In this document: piece after piece, positions 22,198-54,065 of the stretch | Numbering within the stretch: position 1 is the stretch's first letter | Layout of the letters: each line of letters begins with the position of its first letter | Assembly (NCBI GenBank): GCA_039621445.1 | Contig: CP154956.1 | Location: forward strand, 50,641,302-50,705,301 | Direction: 5' to 3' | From: Euglena gracilis | Lineage: Eukaryota > Euglenida > Euglenophyceae > Euglenales | DNA: 64,000 nt | Notes under the pieces: model-generated | The model's database searches: none | What the model was told of the DNA's origin: nothing | What the model saw: only the letters and a program-made list of their open reading frames with translations | Made by a program: the position numbers and the translations under genes

Positions 22198-25100
22198 TCA
22201 GCCGGACCAGGCCCGCTGCACGGTGTCGATGACCACCCACTGGATGGCGTACCCCGGGCCGATGCGCGCCAGCCGCGCGATGTAGCCCTTCCACAGCTGG
22301 CGCAGCACCCCCAGGCCTCCGGCGGCGCGGTAGCTTGGGGCGAGGAGGGGGGTGGGATACGTTAGGGTGAGGCTTTTTTTTAGGGCCTGGTGACGCCCCT
22401 TGGTGGGGAGGGGGCTTGGGGCACCCGTTGTTGAAGACCAAATTTGGGTCCAACGTTTTTGTTGGGGCTTCGCACCAACACATCGCCGGGGGTCGGGCTG
22501 GGACCACCTCGCCCCGCCCGGGCCACTGACCTCGCCAAAATATCAGGCCCGGGGAGACCACCAATGCGCCGTGTGGAATACCGCAGGCCCCGCAACACAA
22601 ACTGGCCCGCGGAGGCTGCCGGGCAGGGGGCAGAGTGGAGCTCGGGGGCCTGGCCCCTTCGGTCTTGCCCACCGTGTAGATGGTGCCGACCATCGTCTTG
22701 TACCTGAGGGGGCAGACGGAGGAGGGGCACACCCGTGGGCTCCGGGCCGGAGATGCGATTCCCCCATCTCTCAACGACGAAGCCCCTGCCAACGCAACCC
22801 CCCCCTCCAAAAAAGACCCAGGTCTTATTTTTGGGTTCGTTGCTGGAATTCTCCAGGGGGGGTCTTATTTTTGGATTTTGGGCCCGAAAAAACACCATTT
22901 TTTTAGGTTCCCAAGAGCACTAAAATTTTTCCTTCGGCGCTTCGCGCTATGTGTAAATTGGTGTAAATTGACACTTACCATTTTTTACGCTTCAAAATTT
23001 TGAAAATTTTTGAAATTTCAGCATTTTTGTGTATGAAATTGGGGTTTTTGGTAATTTTTCAGGAGAATTTTCACCGTCCCCGGCGCTTCGTTCCGTCAGG
23101 GGGTCTTATTTATGGGGGGTCCTATTTTTTGGGGGGTCTTATTTTTTGGGGTGGGGGGTTAGGTCATCGGCACGGCAGACACCTCGGGTCTCCGGACATC
23201 AGCCTCGTCTTGGCCACATCCATCGGATTGTTGAGCGTCGGTCCCGCGATCCCTGAATGGATGTGATGGAAGGGACAGGTGATGGGAAAAAGGTGTCCAG
23301 TGTTCGTGCGGTGGCCCGCTCATGTGACTCCATGAGGCGGTGACGCTGGCAGCGACACTGCGCGGACTGGGGAGGGGCACGCCTGCCACGAAGCCGCTGC
23401 AGGCGGTCTGCCACATGGCCAAGGGGGCGTCCCCCGACCGGAGACCCCAACCTCAACGGCGGACGCTTCCCCCGACCTGCTTTGGCCCCCTATCCCCATC
23501 CGATATCCGGTTGCACCAGATGGATGACACAGCACTTTGCAGGACAGGGCGGCCAAGAGGCTGAAAGCAGTGTAGAAAATGAGGGGGGGGACACCCCAAA
23601 TAAAAAAGAAAAAAACGCGGCGTGAAGCGCCGAGTTTTTTTTCGGGCTCAAAATCACCCAAAATCGTGTTTTCTGGCACTCCCCCCCCCAAAATCAGCCA
23701 AAAACATGTGAAAAAAATTTCACTTCCCCGGAGCAAGGCGCCACTGAAAAGAAAAAACTTCCGAACCCATCTGGCCAGGAAAGAGAATCCCCCCCCGTCA
23801 AAAACCAACGCTCACTCACTTACCCCGGCCGAAAGCAGAAGGCCGCCGCTGGTCACACGTTGCTGTCAAACAGGGGCTTCACCAGCTGGTTGGTGGCCTG
23901 GTTGATGGTGTTGCGCAGGAAGGTCGGGGTCAGGCCCCGCCACAGCGCGCGCGGCCCCTCGTGGCGCAGCACCTTGGCGACAGGCTCCGCGTTGGCCGTG
24001 GGCAGGGGGGGGGGGAGTGACTTCCTGCAACAGATTTGGCCAATTTCTTTAATTTTTCGAAATTTTCGGTCCATGGTATTTGTTAAAATAAAAAAAAGCT
24101 GACATCGTATTTCCAGGTTGGCAAATGCTAAAAAATACGTTCAGGATGTTCCACGAAAACGAGGCCAAAAACCTTCAGCTCGGACCAGCCATCTTGATTC
24201 AGCACAAGTCTCTCGGCAGCGAATCAGAGGGTTTCAAAGCCTGCTCGGTGACCACGTCCAGAGGGCCGCTGTACACCGCCTGCATCTTCTGCACTTGCAG
24301 ACGCGTCTTGACCACCTCGAATGGGGTCACGATCAGCACTGCCTCGAGCCCTGATGGGGGGAAGGAGGAGCTCAAGCGAGTTGTAACCGAGTATGGCCGT
24401 GGAAAATCAGGTGTGCAAACATATTTTATCCAACGTGCCAGTGTGCTCGTCTGTGGATGCGTTCATGTGGGTCCAATTGTGTGAGTGGGAAGAAGCACTG
24501 CCAAATTCCACAAACACAATCCCAAACACATTTCACACGCACGCGTTCACACCCCCGGCCATTGCGCCGGCGGAAAAGACGCGTGGTGCCGTCAGCCCGC
24601 CACGCTCGTCCCGCAGCAGGTTCTTGAAATACGTGGCGGAGCCCCACCGCAGGCAGTACTTGAGGGCGAGGTGGGTGGCGAACGGCGTGGCGCCCTTCCA
24701 CAGCGCCTTCAGCCCCTCCTCCTGGTAGATGGCCCTGCGGTGGGGGGGCGTGGTCGAGGTCGGGTAGTAGAACGGGGCGACACATGATGGGGTGGGGTGG
24801 GGGGGCATTTGGGGAGTGGGGCAGAGGGATGGTTGGCTTCTGGTGTACAGTGGCTGATTCATCATCTTTGTGCCTTCCACCGTCTCCACATCTCAATGTA
24901 TTCACCGGCTCCGTGGGTTGATATTCCGGGGGCAGGGCAGGCTGATGGGGTCCAGTCTGGCAGCTGGGAAAAGAAGTTGGGTGGGATGGGCAGTGTTGAA
25001 AGCCCATTGGCCCTTAAACGTGCTCAACAAGGTGCACCGTAATTCACGACCACGCTTCTTTTTAAGACCGCCCGGGGGATCCCACCGACCCAAGTTGGCA

Positions 25101-25887
25101 CAGGACCCCCTCCCTGGGGGGACTCTTGGGTGACCCATTAAATCTGTTTTTGAGTAAGAGCCAATCTGCTTTTCTCAAGAAACTCAAGAAACATTAAATC
25201 AGGCAGCAACCTGTGGCAATCCAGCAACCTTCTCTGGACGCAGGGTCATTTGAATTCTTCAAAAAAAATTGCTGAAACTTTTTTTTTTAGCAAATCATGC
25301 ATTCATGCATTTTCCCATTGGCCCCAAGAGGCACGCAGCCTCTGAATCAAAATGCATGAGCATGGCAGGCTCAGGGCACACCGGCCCGTACGGATGATGC
25401 CGTTGCTGGTCGGGGACATCTGCAGCTTCGTCTTGACGACGTCGGTGGGCTGCAGCAGGTACGCCTCGATGGGCCCCGACAGAAACCCGCCGACCAACGC
25501 CGCCTGGCTGGAGTCCGCCTTGGTGGAGAACGAGCTCTGCGGGAATTGGCACCATACTGGGGGGGGGTGATGGGCGAATCCTGCCAACCCAAACGCCGCA
25601 CCCGCCGCTCCGTAGGCCCGACCTCCAAACACCACGAGCCTGGCGAAGTTAAAATCAAAATTGAATTGGGCTTTGGGTTTGGGTTGTGTTAGGGAGAGAA
25701 AATGGATGAGGTCTGATTTCGGCCCAATTTTGGGTTTACGGTTGGGTCTAAGTTTGGGCCGGATTTTGTCCAAGCCTTTTCCCTAAAATTGTAACCTTAC
25801 CCATTGTGGGGCGGTGGGGGGACACCCGGGACACACCTCCTTCGGGGCAGGGCTCTTCGTCGGGCTGCGGCTTTCAGGCGCCGCCAT
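22198..25887 (-). CDS. Mitochondrial carrier, succinate/fumarate carrier-like, about nine exons
   Basis: A three-repeat mitochondrial carrier family protein, expected in the inner mitochondrial membrane. I see the three family signatures in order: PTDVVKTKLQ (exon 2), PFEVVKTRLQ (exon 4) and PMDVAKTRLM (exon 7). The second halves are EEGLKALWKG, HEGPRALWRGLTPTFLRN and ARIGPGYAIQWVVID. GLTPTFLRN..NQATNQ and the final repeat resemble succinate/fumarate carriers (SFC1 group), so the substrate is inferred. Exons, read on the minus strand: 25,887-25,837 (start MAAPESRSPTK), 25,536-25,382, 24,734 to about 24,551, 24,350-24,253, 23,984-23,859, about 23,425-23,381, 23,252-23,183, from 22,703, and about 22,345-22,198 (stop). 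Phases agree for exons 1-5 and 7-8. The ends of exons 6 and 8 are uncertain and may use GC donors. Introns are filled with G/C homopolymers. A citrate or other dicarboxylate carrier is the alternative. Confidence 0.82.
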
Positions 25888-26493
25888 TGCGAGAACGCTG
25901 CGAGGTGATGGGATTCTGGAAGGGACAAGACTTCATTCACCCGGGTGTCTTGTGCCAAGGGTGCCTGCCAAGAGCAGGCACGTCCCCCCTTGCCCCCCAG
26001 GGTCAGCTTTGGGTCCCGGTGCCTGCCATCCTCCCTTTTGAAAGGGAAATTTTCGGCCGTCGGCGCTTCGGCGCCAAAGGGGGTGCTATGGCATCCCCTC
26101 CCCCTCCAAAATCCGACCCTCCCAGAGGACGTCAAATGCCCAACCCTAGCCGGACTAATCGGCAGCTTTAGAGGACTGCCGACAGGGGGACAAAGTGGGG
26201 CTAAAAAAATTCTGCTGCAGCCAAAAAAAAAAACGGTCAAAAATGGCATTTATGGCAACTCTCTCAGGCACAGACAGCTCAGTCAGCCGTTGTTGCCTTC
26301 TTTGGGCCGAACAATCAAAACCCAGCTGGGGTATTCTTTCATGGTTTTGAATCCCCACCACCATCCAGGGGTCCAGCCAGTACTCCATCCAGCTGGTGGT
26401 CCACCGCGGTCCAGCTCTGCCTTCCACTGGGTGATGCCCGACGGATGACGGATGCGTGAATTGGGAGGGAGAGCCTGGATGACAACACAAACG

Positions 26494-27092
26494 TCACGTC
26501 GCGTGGGAATGGCCGCCTGGCGGTGCCGCGGCCAGCGGGAAGGGGAGGCCGGCTGCGGGCAGGGGGAGGGGGAGCAGGCGGCGGTCGGCGAGGGGCAGGT
26601 TGGTGAGGGGCGACGTGTCGTGCTGCAGCAGCCACCGGCCGATGGCGGCGCAGTCGTAGACGTGCCCGTCGCTGGTGAGGCACGGCGCGGCGGTGGCCTG
26701 GCGGGGGGCGTGGGACAAGCAGGGAACCTTCAAAACCTTTTCGCCAAGAAAAAGCAAACCAGCAACCCTAATGGGTCGTTCGGCAGACTTTCAATACTGT
26801 GGGGGATTCTGAACGAGAGGATTTGCCCACAAGAAAAATTCTGTTGGAAAAATATTGGGCGAAGAGGATGGGTGGCGGTGCGGGGGTATCATAAAAATTT
26901 CAGCTTCAAAACATATGCACTCTCAGTTGCTGGCTCCAACTAGCTGGGGTTAGGGTTAGGTGTCTTGCATGGGGATGAGATATATTTTTGCAATGCTGCC
27001 ATACAGAGACCACACAAAAACCAACGAGGCGGAGGACCTCGGCCGTGATGGGGCAGATCAGTGACCCGGCAGCGTCTTGCAGAGGACGCCCC
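26494..27092 (-). CDS. U-box domain exons (probable E3 ubiquitin ligase C-terminus)
   Basis: Two exons join in phase 0: about 27,092-27,026 (contains LICPITAEVLR) and 26,697-26,494 (contains SDGHVYDCAAIGRWL and TSPLTNLPL, stop at 26,494). Together they give a nearly full U-box, the RING-like fold that recruits E2 enzymes: CPIT, then SDGHxYD, W-L and TSP-TN-PL in the usual order. The usual DPVV after CPIT-E-- is replaced by LATAAP. The sequence after the box is Pro/Ala-rich and short. Ankyrin-repeat exons lie upstream on the same strand, so this is most simply the C-terminal end of that protein; a separate small U-box gene is possible. Confidence 0.8.
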
Positions 27093-29230
27093 TCGTCGGA
27101 CAACGTCCCCAGCACCCTCCATCAAACTGCCTCACAGCAGAGACCCCACCCCGGGCGAGGCCGGCACGCCACCCCACACCCCAGGGAGGAGGCCGGCCAG
27201 GGGGGCGGCCGCGGCGGCGGCCTTGCCGACAACGGTGGCAGCGGCGGCGGCGGCGGTCGGGGAGAGCAGCAGCCAGTGGGCGGTGTCCCTGGCCGAGGGG
27301 GAGGGGCCGGAGGGGACCGGGGCGCGTTCGACGCCGGGGGTGCCGAGCAGGCACCACTACCGCGGGGGACGGCAGCCGTGGACGGGGCAGCGGTGAACAG
27401 GGGACCGGGGACCCTCCGCTGTGCGCAGCGAAAAAAGGAGTAATTTTTTCTTGCCTACCCATTGTCACTGGTCACCAAGCATTACTTTTTTAAGGCGCCT
27501 TAAAAAACCTTAAAAAACCTTAAAAAAATCACCCTGGGGAAGCTTTTCTTCCCTGTGATGACCTTTAAAACCCTTCAAAATTCTCCCCGAGAAAATTTTT
27601 CTGGCAGCAAACAAATAATGAAACCCCGCATAAAGCCAGTCAATGCAAAAGCGGTTGTGAACAAACAATATGAAAACCGGATTGTTTGCCAAGGTTTCTG
27701 GCATTAGAGAGGTAGTGTGTAATGTTCAGTTGAACGCGGCATGTGGCTGGCCAAAATTTTCCTGCCTTACGTGTGTACATTTGTACTGCTGTTCCCTGGC
27801 ACACACGGCCTGTTGTTTTGGCCTCGTCCGTTTGGCAGATGAGCGTAATGAGTTGATGACGTGCAAGGACCTGTGACTGTTGGACACTTTTCTGCAGCAG
27901 CACGTTACAAGAAGTCAAAATTTGGCACCTGAAATACCCGGGATGTGTCGGGCTGGAGTCCATTTTCTGGTTTTCTCCATCATTTTCCCCTTGAAAAACG
28001 TAAAACACACCAGTTTTTGTGCATAATTTGTGGGGAGTGAGTCCCACAGCTTTGATGCAACCAATCGAGTGGTAATGGTTCACCACTTCCTTGCACCCAA
28101 AGTAACGGGTGTTTGAGGGCTATCTCTCTCCGGCTGTTGGTTGCCATGAACTGGCACCAGGTTGCCCCCCAGTTTCACGCCCCAATTGCGGGGAATAACG
28201 TGGCCGCTTCGGTGGGTGCTGTTGCACCGGGGAGGTGGATGCCAGCCTGGTGGGTGCTGAAGCATCAACAGCTGATGGGGCTGCAGCAGCAGGTCATCAA
28301 GAGTGCCCGGGGGGGGGGGGTTCGTATGGAGTGACCCAGGTCCCATTTTAGAGTTTTCGGTTTCCGCCACGCCGGGGAAACGCGAGGTTTTTCCAGGTAA
28401 CCGCCACCGGATTCGGGGAGGATTGGCACTTAATTTTACTTAGGCGGCCCGATTTGCACTTAAGGGTTTTTTCTTTGAAATGAACAAATTTTACGAAATG
28501 GGGGAATCACAAATGCCTGAGAACGCAAGAAATATACAATTTCTGGCAACCACGTAACATTGCCAACCCAGAACTCGAAACCATCCATTTTCCCCCCATT
28601 GCAATTACTTTAAATTTCTGACCCTATTCAGGACATTTGCTTGCCTGTTGACAATGACTGTCCCTCATGGACCGCCCTGATCCCCATGCTTCGCCCTAGG
28701 CTTCTTCCTTGGGCGTTCCGAAGCCACAGAGGAGTCTGAAGCCATCGGACCAGCTCGGGAGATTGGTCGGAGGAGGGTTACAGTGACCAGCAGGCTTTTT
28801 TTTTAAGGCGAGATTTCTCAAACTTTTTAAGGCGTTTTTTAAGGTTTTTTAAGGTTTTTTAAGGTTTTTTGAGGATTTTAAAAAATTTTAAGGTTTTTTA
28901 AGGCATTTATTCCTCAGCTAAAATGTCAGACCCCGAAGATCTTCAAACACTCCGGACGCTGGCAAAATAGCAGACCGGCGGGAAATAATGAAAATTTATG
29001 GACAAAATGATCTTCTTGTCTCTGAACACAAACGACTAGTGCTCTCAGGGCTGCTTTTGAATTGGGAGCGCTGGTGACCTCCCTCCGAATGAATCCTTTC
29101 GTTGGGGGGGGGCATTTTGGGTTAATACTAAAAATGCCTGGTGCCTCGCGCCAAAAAGAAAAGACCAATCTAACCCGCTGTCCAAGCCAGAAAACCAGTC
29201 GGTAGGGGGGGGGGGGGCAGATACTTACTT
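27093..29230. other. Probable long intron or spacer between ankyrin and U-box exons
   Basis: GC-rich, Ala/Pro-coding sequence at 27,130-27,420 could be a low-complexity exon on the minus strand. The rest (27,430-29,230) is AT-rich with TTAAAAAACC/GGTTTTTTAAGG blocks at 27,490-27,540 and 28,805-28,910 that are reverse complements of each other. No domain recognised. Confidence 0.45.
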
Positions 29231-49104
<19,874 letters not shown>

Positions 49105-50165
49105 CGGCGAGGGGGGGGGGTCGAATCGGCGCGGCGCAGCGACCTGGGGCCCTCGTCCCAGCACTGGGCTGAGGGCACGGTCGCCTCTGACACGAGCGGC
49201 CCCGAGAAGCAGCGGTGCCCCAACGCCGCTGGGCGGGGTGGGCGGGGTGGGCGGGGCCCGGCCTGGGCACAGCCTCCGCCACGATTCGGTGCACGGGAGG
49301 CGGCGGTCGGCGGCCGGGGGCGAAGCCGTCGTCGCCCGCCCGAACCTGCGGTGACCACGCAGAAGTCACCCCAAAGTGTCCCACACACTGGTGGCCTGGC
49401 GGCGACACCCCCCCCCTCCCAGCAGGGGATTCCTTCAGGACCCCCCGGGGAGGTCAGCCGGCAGGAAAAACGTCCTGGCTGGGACCCCCCCCCCTCAGGG
49501 CGTAGGCTGGGCCTGGTTGGAAACCGATGACAGGGAAAAAAGCTCAAATGCAGCTGGGTTGGGATTTTTCAACTGAAACTTTGAGGTAAACCCCCCAACC
49601 CCCCCCATAAAATTCTTCGTCATTTTGACCTCATTTTTAGAATAATTTCGGTCCAGCCTGGCTTCGCCGGGCTGCCTCAACTCCAAACCAGCGGACACCC
49701 AGGGCGGGGAGGATCCGCGGGAGGGTTACGGTAGGAGGAGGCTCCGTAGGAGGAGGCTCTAGAGCCTCCTCGAACGATGTTCGAGTAGGCTCTAGAGCCT
49801 CCTCGAACATCGTTCGAGGAGGCTCTAGAGCCTACTCGAACGTGGTTCGAGGTCGTTCGAGGAGGCTCTAGAGCCTACTCGAACGATGTTCGAGGTCGTT
49901 CGAGGAGGCTCTAGAGCCTCCTCGAACGTAGTTCGAGGACGTTCGAGGAGGCTCTAGAGCCTCCTCGAACGTAGTTCGAGGACGTTCGAGGAGGCTCTAG
50001 AGCCTCCTCGAACGTGGTTCGAGGTCGTTCGAGGAGGCTCTAGAGCCTCCTCGAACGTGGTTCGAGGAGGTTCGAGGAGGCTCTAGAGCCTCCTCCTACG
50101 TACATACATCTGGGTATCAGGAGTCCAGGAAAACAATTTTCAAATTGATCTCTCCATCTGTGAGT

Positions 50166-50168
50166 CTC

Positions 50169-50222
<54 letters not shown>
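50166..50222 (+). repeat. (TC)n microsatellite
   Basis: Nearly pure CT dinucleotides, between the left palindrome arm and the 71-bp tandem repeat of unit C. Confidence 0.97.
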
Positions 50223-50225
<3 letters not shown>

Positions 50226-50269
50226 GAATGTCTCCCAGTATCATTCCTGTATCTGCAATAGACTTTTGT

Positions 50270-50778
50270 CTGCCAACCCCTTCTCGGGTGCAAGTCGACC
50301 TAACGCTATCCCTTTCATTAACAAAATAAACCCCTTTAACCCGCCAACCCCTTTTATCTGCCAACCCCTTCTCGGGTGCAAGTCGACCTAACCCTATCCC
50401 TTTCATTAACAAAATAAACCCCTTTTATCTGCCAACCCCTTTTATCCGCCAACTCCTTCTCGGCTGCAAGTCGACCTAACCCTATCCCTTTCATTAACAA
50501 AATAAACCCCTTTTATCCGCCAACCCCTTCTCAGGTGCAAGTCGACCTAACCCTATCCCTTTCATTAACAAAATAAACCCCTTTTATCCGCCAACCCCTT
50601 CTCGGGTGCAAGTCGACCTAACCCTATCCCTTTCATTAACAAAATAAACCCCTTTTATCCGCCAACCCCTTCTCGGGTGCAAGTCGACCTAACCCTATCC
50701 CTTTCATTAACAAAATAAACCCCTTTTATCTGCCAACCCCTTCTCGGGTGCAAGTCGACCTAACCCTATCCCTTTCGC
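50270..50778 (+). repeat. 71-bp tandem repeat, about seven units
   Basis: The unit contains GCCAACCCCTTCTCGGGTGC, AAGTCGACCTAACCCTATCC, then CTTTCATTAACAAAATAAACC. Unit starts at 50,588, 50,659 and 50,730 are exactly 71 bp apart; earlier units have small insertions. The unit contains CCTAACCCTA, a telomere-like phrase. Confidence 0.93.
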
Positions 50779-51649
50779 AGAAAATAGAAGCACAGTCTCC
50801 TGATACGGTGAAGCATATACACAGGAGGAGGCTCGAGATTTCGTTCGAGGAGGCTCTAGAGCCTCCTCGAACAACCTCGAACCACGTTCGAGGAGGCTCT
50901 AGAGCCTCCTCGAACGACCTCGAACCACGTTCGAGGAGGCTCTAGAGCCTCCTCGAACGACCTCGAACCACGTTCGAGGAGGCTCTAGAGCCTCCTCGAA
51001 CAACCTCGAACCACGTTCGAGGAGGCTCTAGAGCCTCCTCGAACGACCTCGAACCATGTTCGAGGAGGCTCTAGAGCCTCCTCGAACATGGTTCAAGTAG
51101 GCTCTAGAGCCTACTCGAACGCGGTTAGAGGAGGCTCTAGAGCCTCCTCGAACGCCTTTTAAGCCCCCCCTAGAGGGGAGGGGGGCTTAAAAATGTTCGA
51201 GGAGGCTCGAGGTCGAGCGTTCGATCTCGAGCCTCCTCCTACGGATACCCCCCCGAGGATCCGCAGCCCAGCTAGGACCTGTTGGCTGGAAAACAGGTGC
51301 TGGCAGGCTAGACCCCCCGGGTCAGCGTCCCCTCTGGCCTAAGAAAACCCCTGCACCCCACTAATACTGATTCTTTGCCCCCTATCAGAGCTGTGTAACG
51401 CCAGTGCGACGCCAAGACTGTCGCGAACAAAAGCGTTGGGCATGAATGAACCAAATGGACAGTGCAATTCCAACGGGTGTCACGGCACCCCCACTGAGCG
51501 TTACACTACTGCCTTTCAATTCCTTTGGCAGGGGATTCTTTGGAACCTCAAAAATCATCGAAAGAAAACAAGACGTCGCCGACCTGTTCGGTGGGGGAAT
51601 TCCTGAACCCCTAACAAGGGGAGTGTACAAGGGGAGTGTACGAGGACCA

Positions 51650-51673
51650 GGCTTAGGAGGCATAAACTGCCCA
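51650..51673 (+). repeat. Left terminal inverted repeat of element A
   Basis: GGCTTAGGAGGCATAAACTG then CCCA; perfect reverse complement of 62,581-62,604 over 24 bases. Confidence 0.92.
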
Positions 51674-54065
51674 TGATAAAATTGACTGAAGTGCCACCCA
51701 GAACGCCAGAAAAATACCGCAAAAAAAGAGCCAAAATTTTCGAGTAACCCATCAGATTGAAAAATTTACACCCATTTTGGCTGCAGAACTAATGAAGCGG
51801 AAAACCGCTTCAATGATTTCCGAAATTTAATTTTTACCAGAATTACAGGTAAACGCGATCCAGCAGAAAAATGATGAAAAAGATACTAAAATCACAACCA
51901 ACGAACGATGACCCACGTCCGTAAGACACAGAGGTGGGGAAACTGAATATATGCGTAGCAATAACTGCATGTAAGGAAGACAGCCGCATACGAAAGAAAA
52001 AAACGGAAAATCTATAATGAAGCGTAATAACGCTTCATCGACACCCACAGCCGTGATATTCCGCAGCGTGTAACCGTTTCAGATGCAGCAGTATCGCATG
52101 CACTTTTAGGACACGCCTGATAAAAAGGAGGAGAGACCACGTTGCATCTTCGTGATCCACTCTGCCTCGGTGTCGGTTCTTCCTGTGGGCTGCCGGGGCC
52201 GCAAGCGGCGGAAGCAGGCACCCGGCAGCCCCGTGGCTCCCCGCCTTGCACTGACTGAGACAGAACGATTTTAGGCTTAAACTGCATACGGAGCGAACCT
52301 ATGACATTCGCGGTGCAGGTTACGGTTAAGTGGTTGTATTATACGCGCAACACATGCGTAGGTCCAGTTAAAAGCAGTAACTGAACACGAAGGAAGCGGT
52401 TTTACGCTTTCTTTGCACATAATTGACAAAATTTCACAAAAAGGGGAGAGACTGGACCGGGTCCAATTCACCTCCCCGGACCCCTGAACGGTGCCCGGCC
52501 GTCAGGGGTTCGGTTACGGCTTTTGCTGGACCAGGCAGGCGATCGTACAGCCCAGGCTCCCCATTCAAGGCGGCACACAAAAGTTACCTAGCATACGATG
52601 TGTCTTGTGAAATGAACTTCATGGTTCAATCAGACGTTAAACGGTTAACAGCATCGCGCACCGCATTGAAACCTTTTGTGGCGGGCCTCGAATGAAGTGG
52701 TTGATTACACAGGAAGCGGTTTTACACTTCATTTTAAGAATGTTCAATGTCACTCGCGAGGTACTTAACTGTTTACCGGTTGCATGTACCATCAACAGCA
52801 TAACAGTACTACAGTTAGTATCCACCTTGAAGAATGCGGTTAATGAGGTGGACTGAAGCCAAGACTGGTCCGCTGCTACTCGTGGTGCGAATACCTCATC
52901 GATCAGTACGTCACTTGAGCTGAGTTCATCGAGTCCGTGAGAAGTCCTCTGCAGACATGACCTTGATGGAGTTTTTATGTGGAGAGTCTGCAACAGGACG
53001 ATTTTATTTCACCAACAAATGAAAATGAAGCGGAAAACCGCTTCGCCTACGACTGGAATCGCGATGATGTCTGGTCATACCGAGTTTGTGACCACAAACT
53101 ACTGAACAGTCCAAACCTCACGCATTTAGGTGTTTTAACTGAACGTGGTCTGTGGGCTGCCGCTGGCAATGGCCAGCAAAGGCCGTATGTGGCGGGGACT
53201 GCCCACCCCCTCCACGTACTGTCTGTGGTTCCCTACCAGTGACAGCCTCCTTTTTGCTATCTCTGGAGTGAGCGGAAATCCGCTTCCTTCACACGTACCG
53301 CGACGTGTGGGTAGCGACTGTGATCACGCAGGCAGTCGTCTTCGTCAGCACAGAACATGTCTTTACTTTGGTGATCGACGTTTGTTCTCTGGGGAGCTGC
53401 GGAGTAACATTGGCGTGGACAGCTGCAGAAACACAGAAGACGCTTCTATACCGAGATCAAGATACTACATACAACGGCGACTGTTTGCGTTTCATTGCTG
53501 AGTCCGCAGGGTTGAGTAGTGACTGTGATCACCGCAGGCAGTCAAGCATACGTGGGTAGTGACTGTGATCACGCAGGCAGTCGTACTGAAAAAAACACGC
53601 AGTTATTTCAAATTGCGCCGACTGGGAAGCGTTTTTGCGCTTCATAACAGAAAAGCCAGAAAAAATCCTAAAATCCAACCCTACATTTCTAAATCGCGAG
53701 GTTTCTAACCGACGTAAACTGGCAGTTGTACCACCAACCACATCAATTCATCACAAGTTCCCAGGTAATCGTGTTTTGGGAAGGATTTTACCTGACATCG
53801 CGCTCTGGATGCGCCCAATTTGAGTGAACAACGTCCTGTTGCACCCCCCGTTTCAAAATCAAAATACCCTTACGAAATAGCACCAGAAAAATACCACTAC
53901 AGTACGTATGAAGCGTAAAACCGCTTCATATGTAACATTAAACGTAAATTTACGAAACATATTGTATTTGATGTTATATAAAAATCAGATCATACAAGGA
54001 AGCGGTTTTCCGCTTCCTGTCGTATCACAATACAAACAGTATCTGTCCATTGAAACAGAGAACAC
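51674..54065 (+). promoter_or_regulatory. Element A 5' non-coding region
   Basis: About 2.4 kb from the left terminal repeat to the first gene. It holds nine palindromes and three GACTG...CAGTC repeats. Part of it (52,765-53,590) is conserved in the deleted copy, although short open frames in the two copies are not conserved in frame. This suggests retention for cis function rather than coding. No promoter motif can be named. Confidence 0.5.
53316..53582 (+). repeat. Second short repeat in element A 5' region
   Basis: GACTG-TGATCAC(C)GCAGG-CAGTC occurs at 53,316-53,337, 53,521-53,543 and 53,561-53,582, each preceded by GTAG(C/T). Three related copies (19,599, 19,756, 19,797) lie at the matching place in the deleted copy. 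It has inverted ends (GACTG/CAGTC) and an internal TGATCA palindrome, as expected for a protein-binding site. Confidence 0.8.

Larger units (their letters stand above)
49709..51266. mobile_element. Unit C: palindrome arms around a 71-bp tandem repeat
   Basis: Both ends carry GGATCCGC-type sequence and GTAGGAGGAGGCTC in inverted orientation (49,709-49,750 and 51,225-51,266). Each arm (49,740-50,098 and 50,825-51,245) holds about nine copies of GGAGGCTCTAGAGCCTCC separated by GAACGNNGTTCGAG spacers, themselves near-palindromic. The centre is a TC microsatellite and a 71-bp tandem repeat. No coding sequence. It looks like a foldback or MITE-type unit that expanded internally. Confidence 0.7.

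Noticed and set aside
50270-50778. CRISPR-like 71-bp repeats
   Set aside because: Whole units repeat with no variable spacers.
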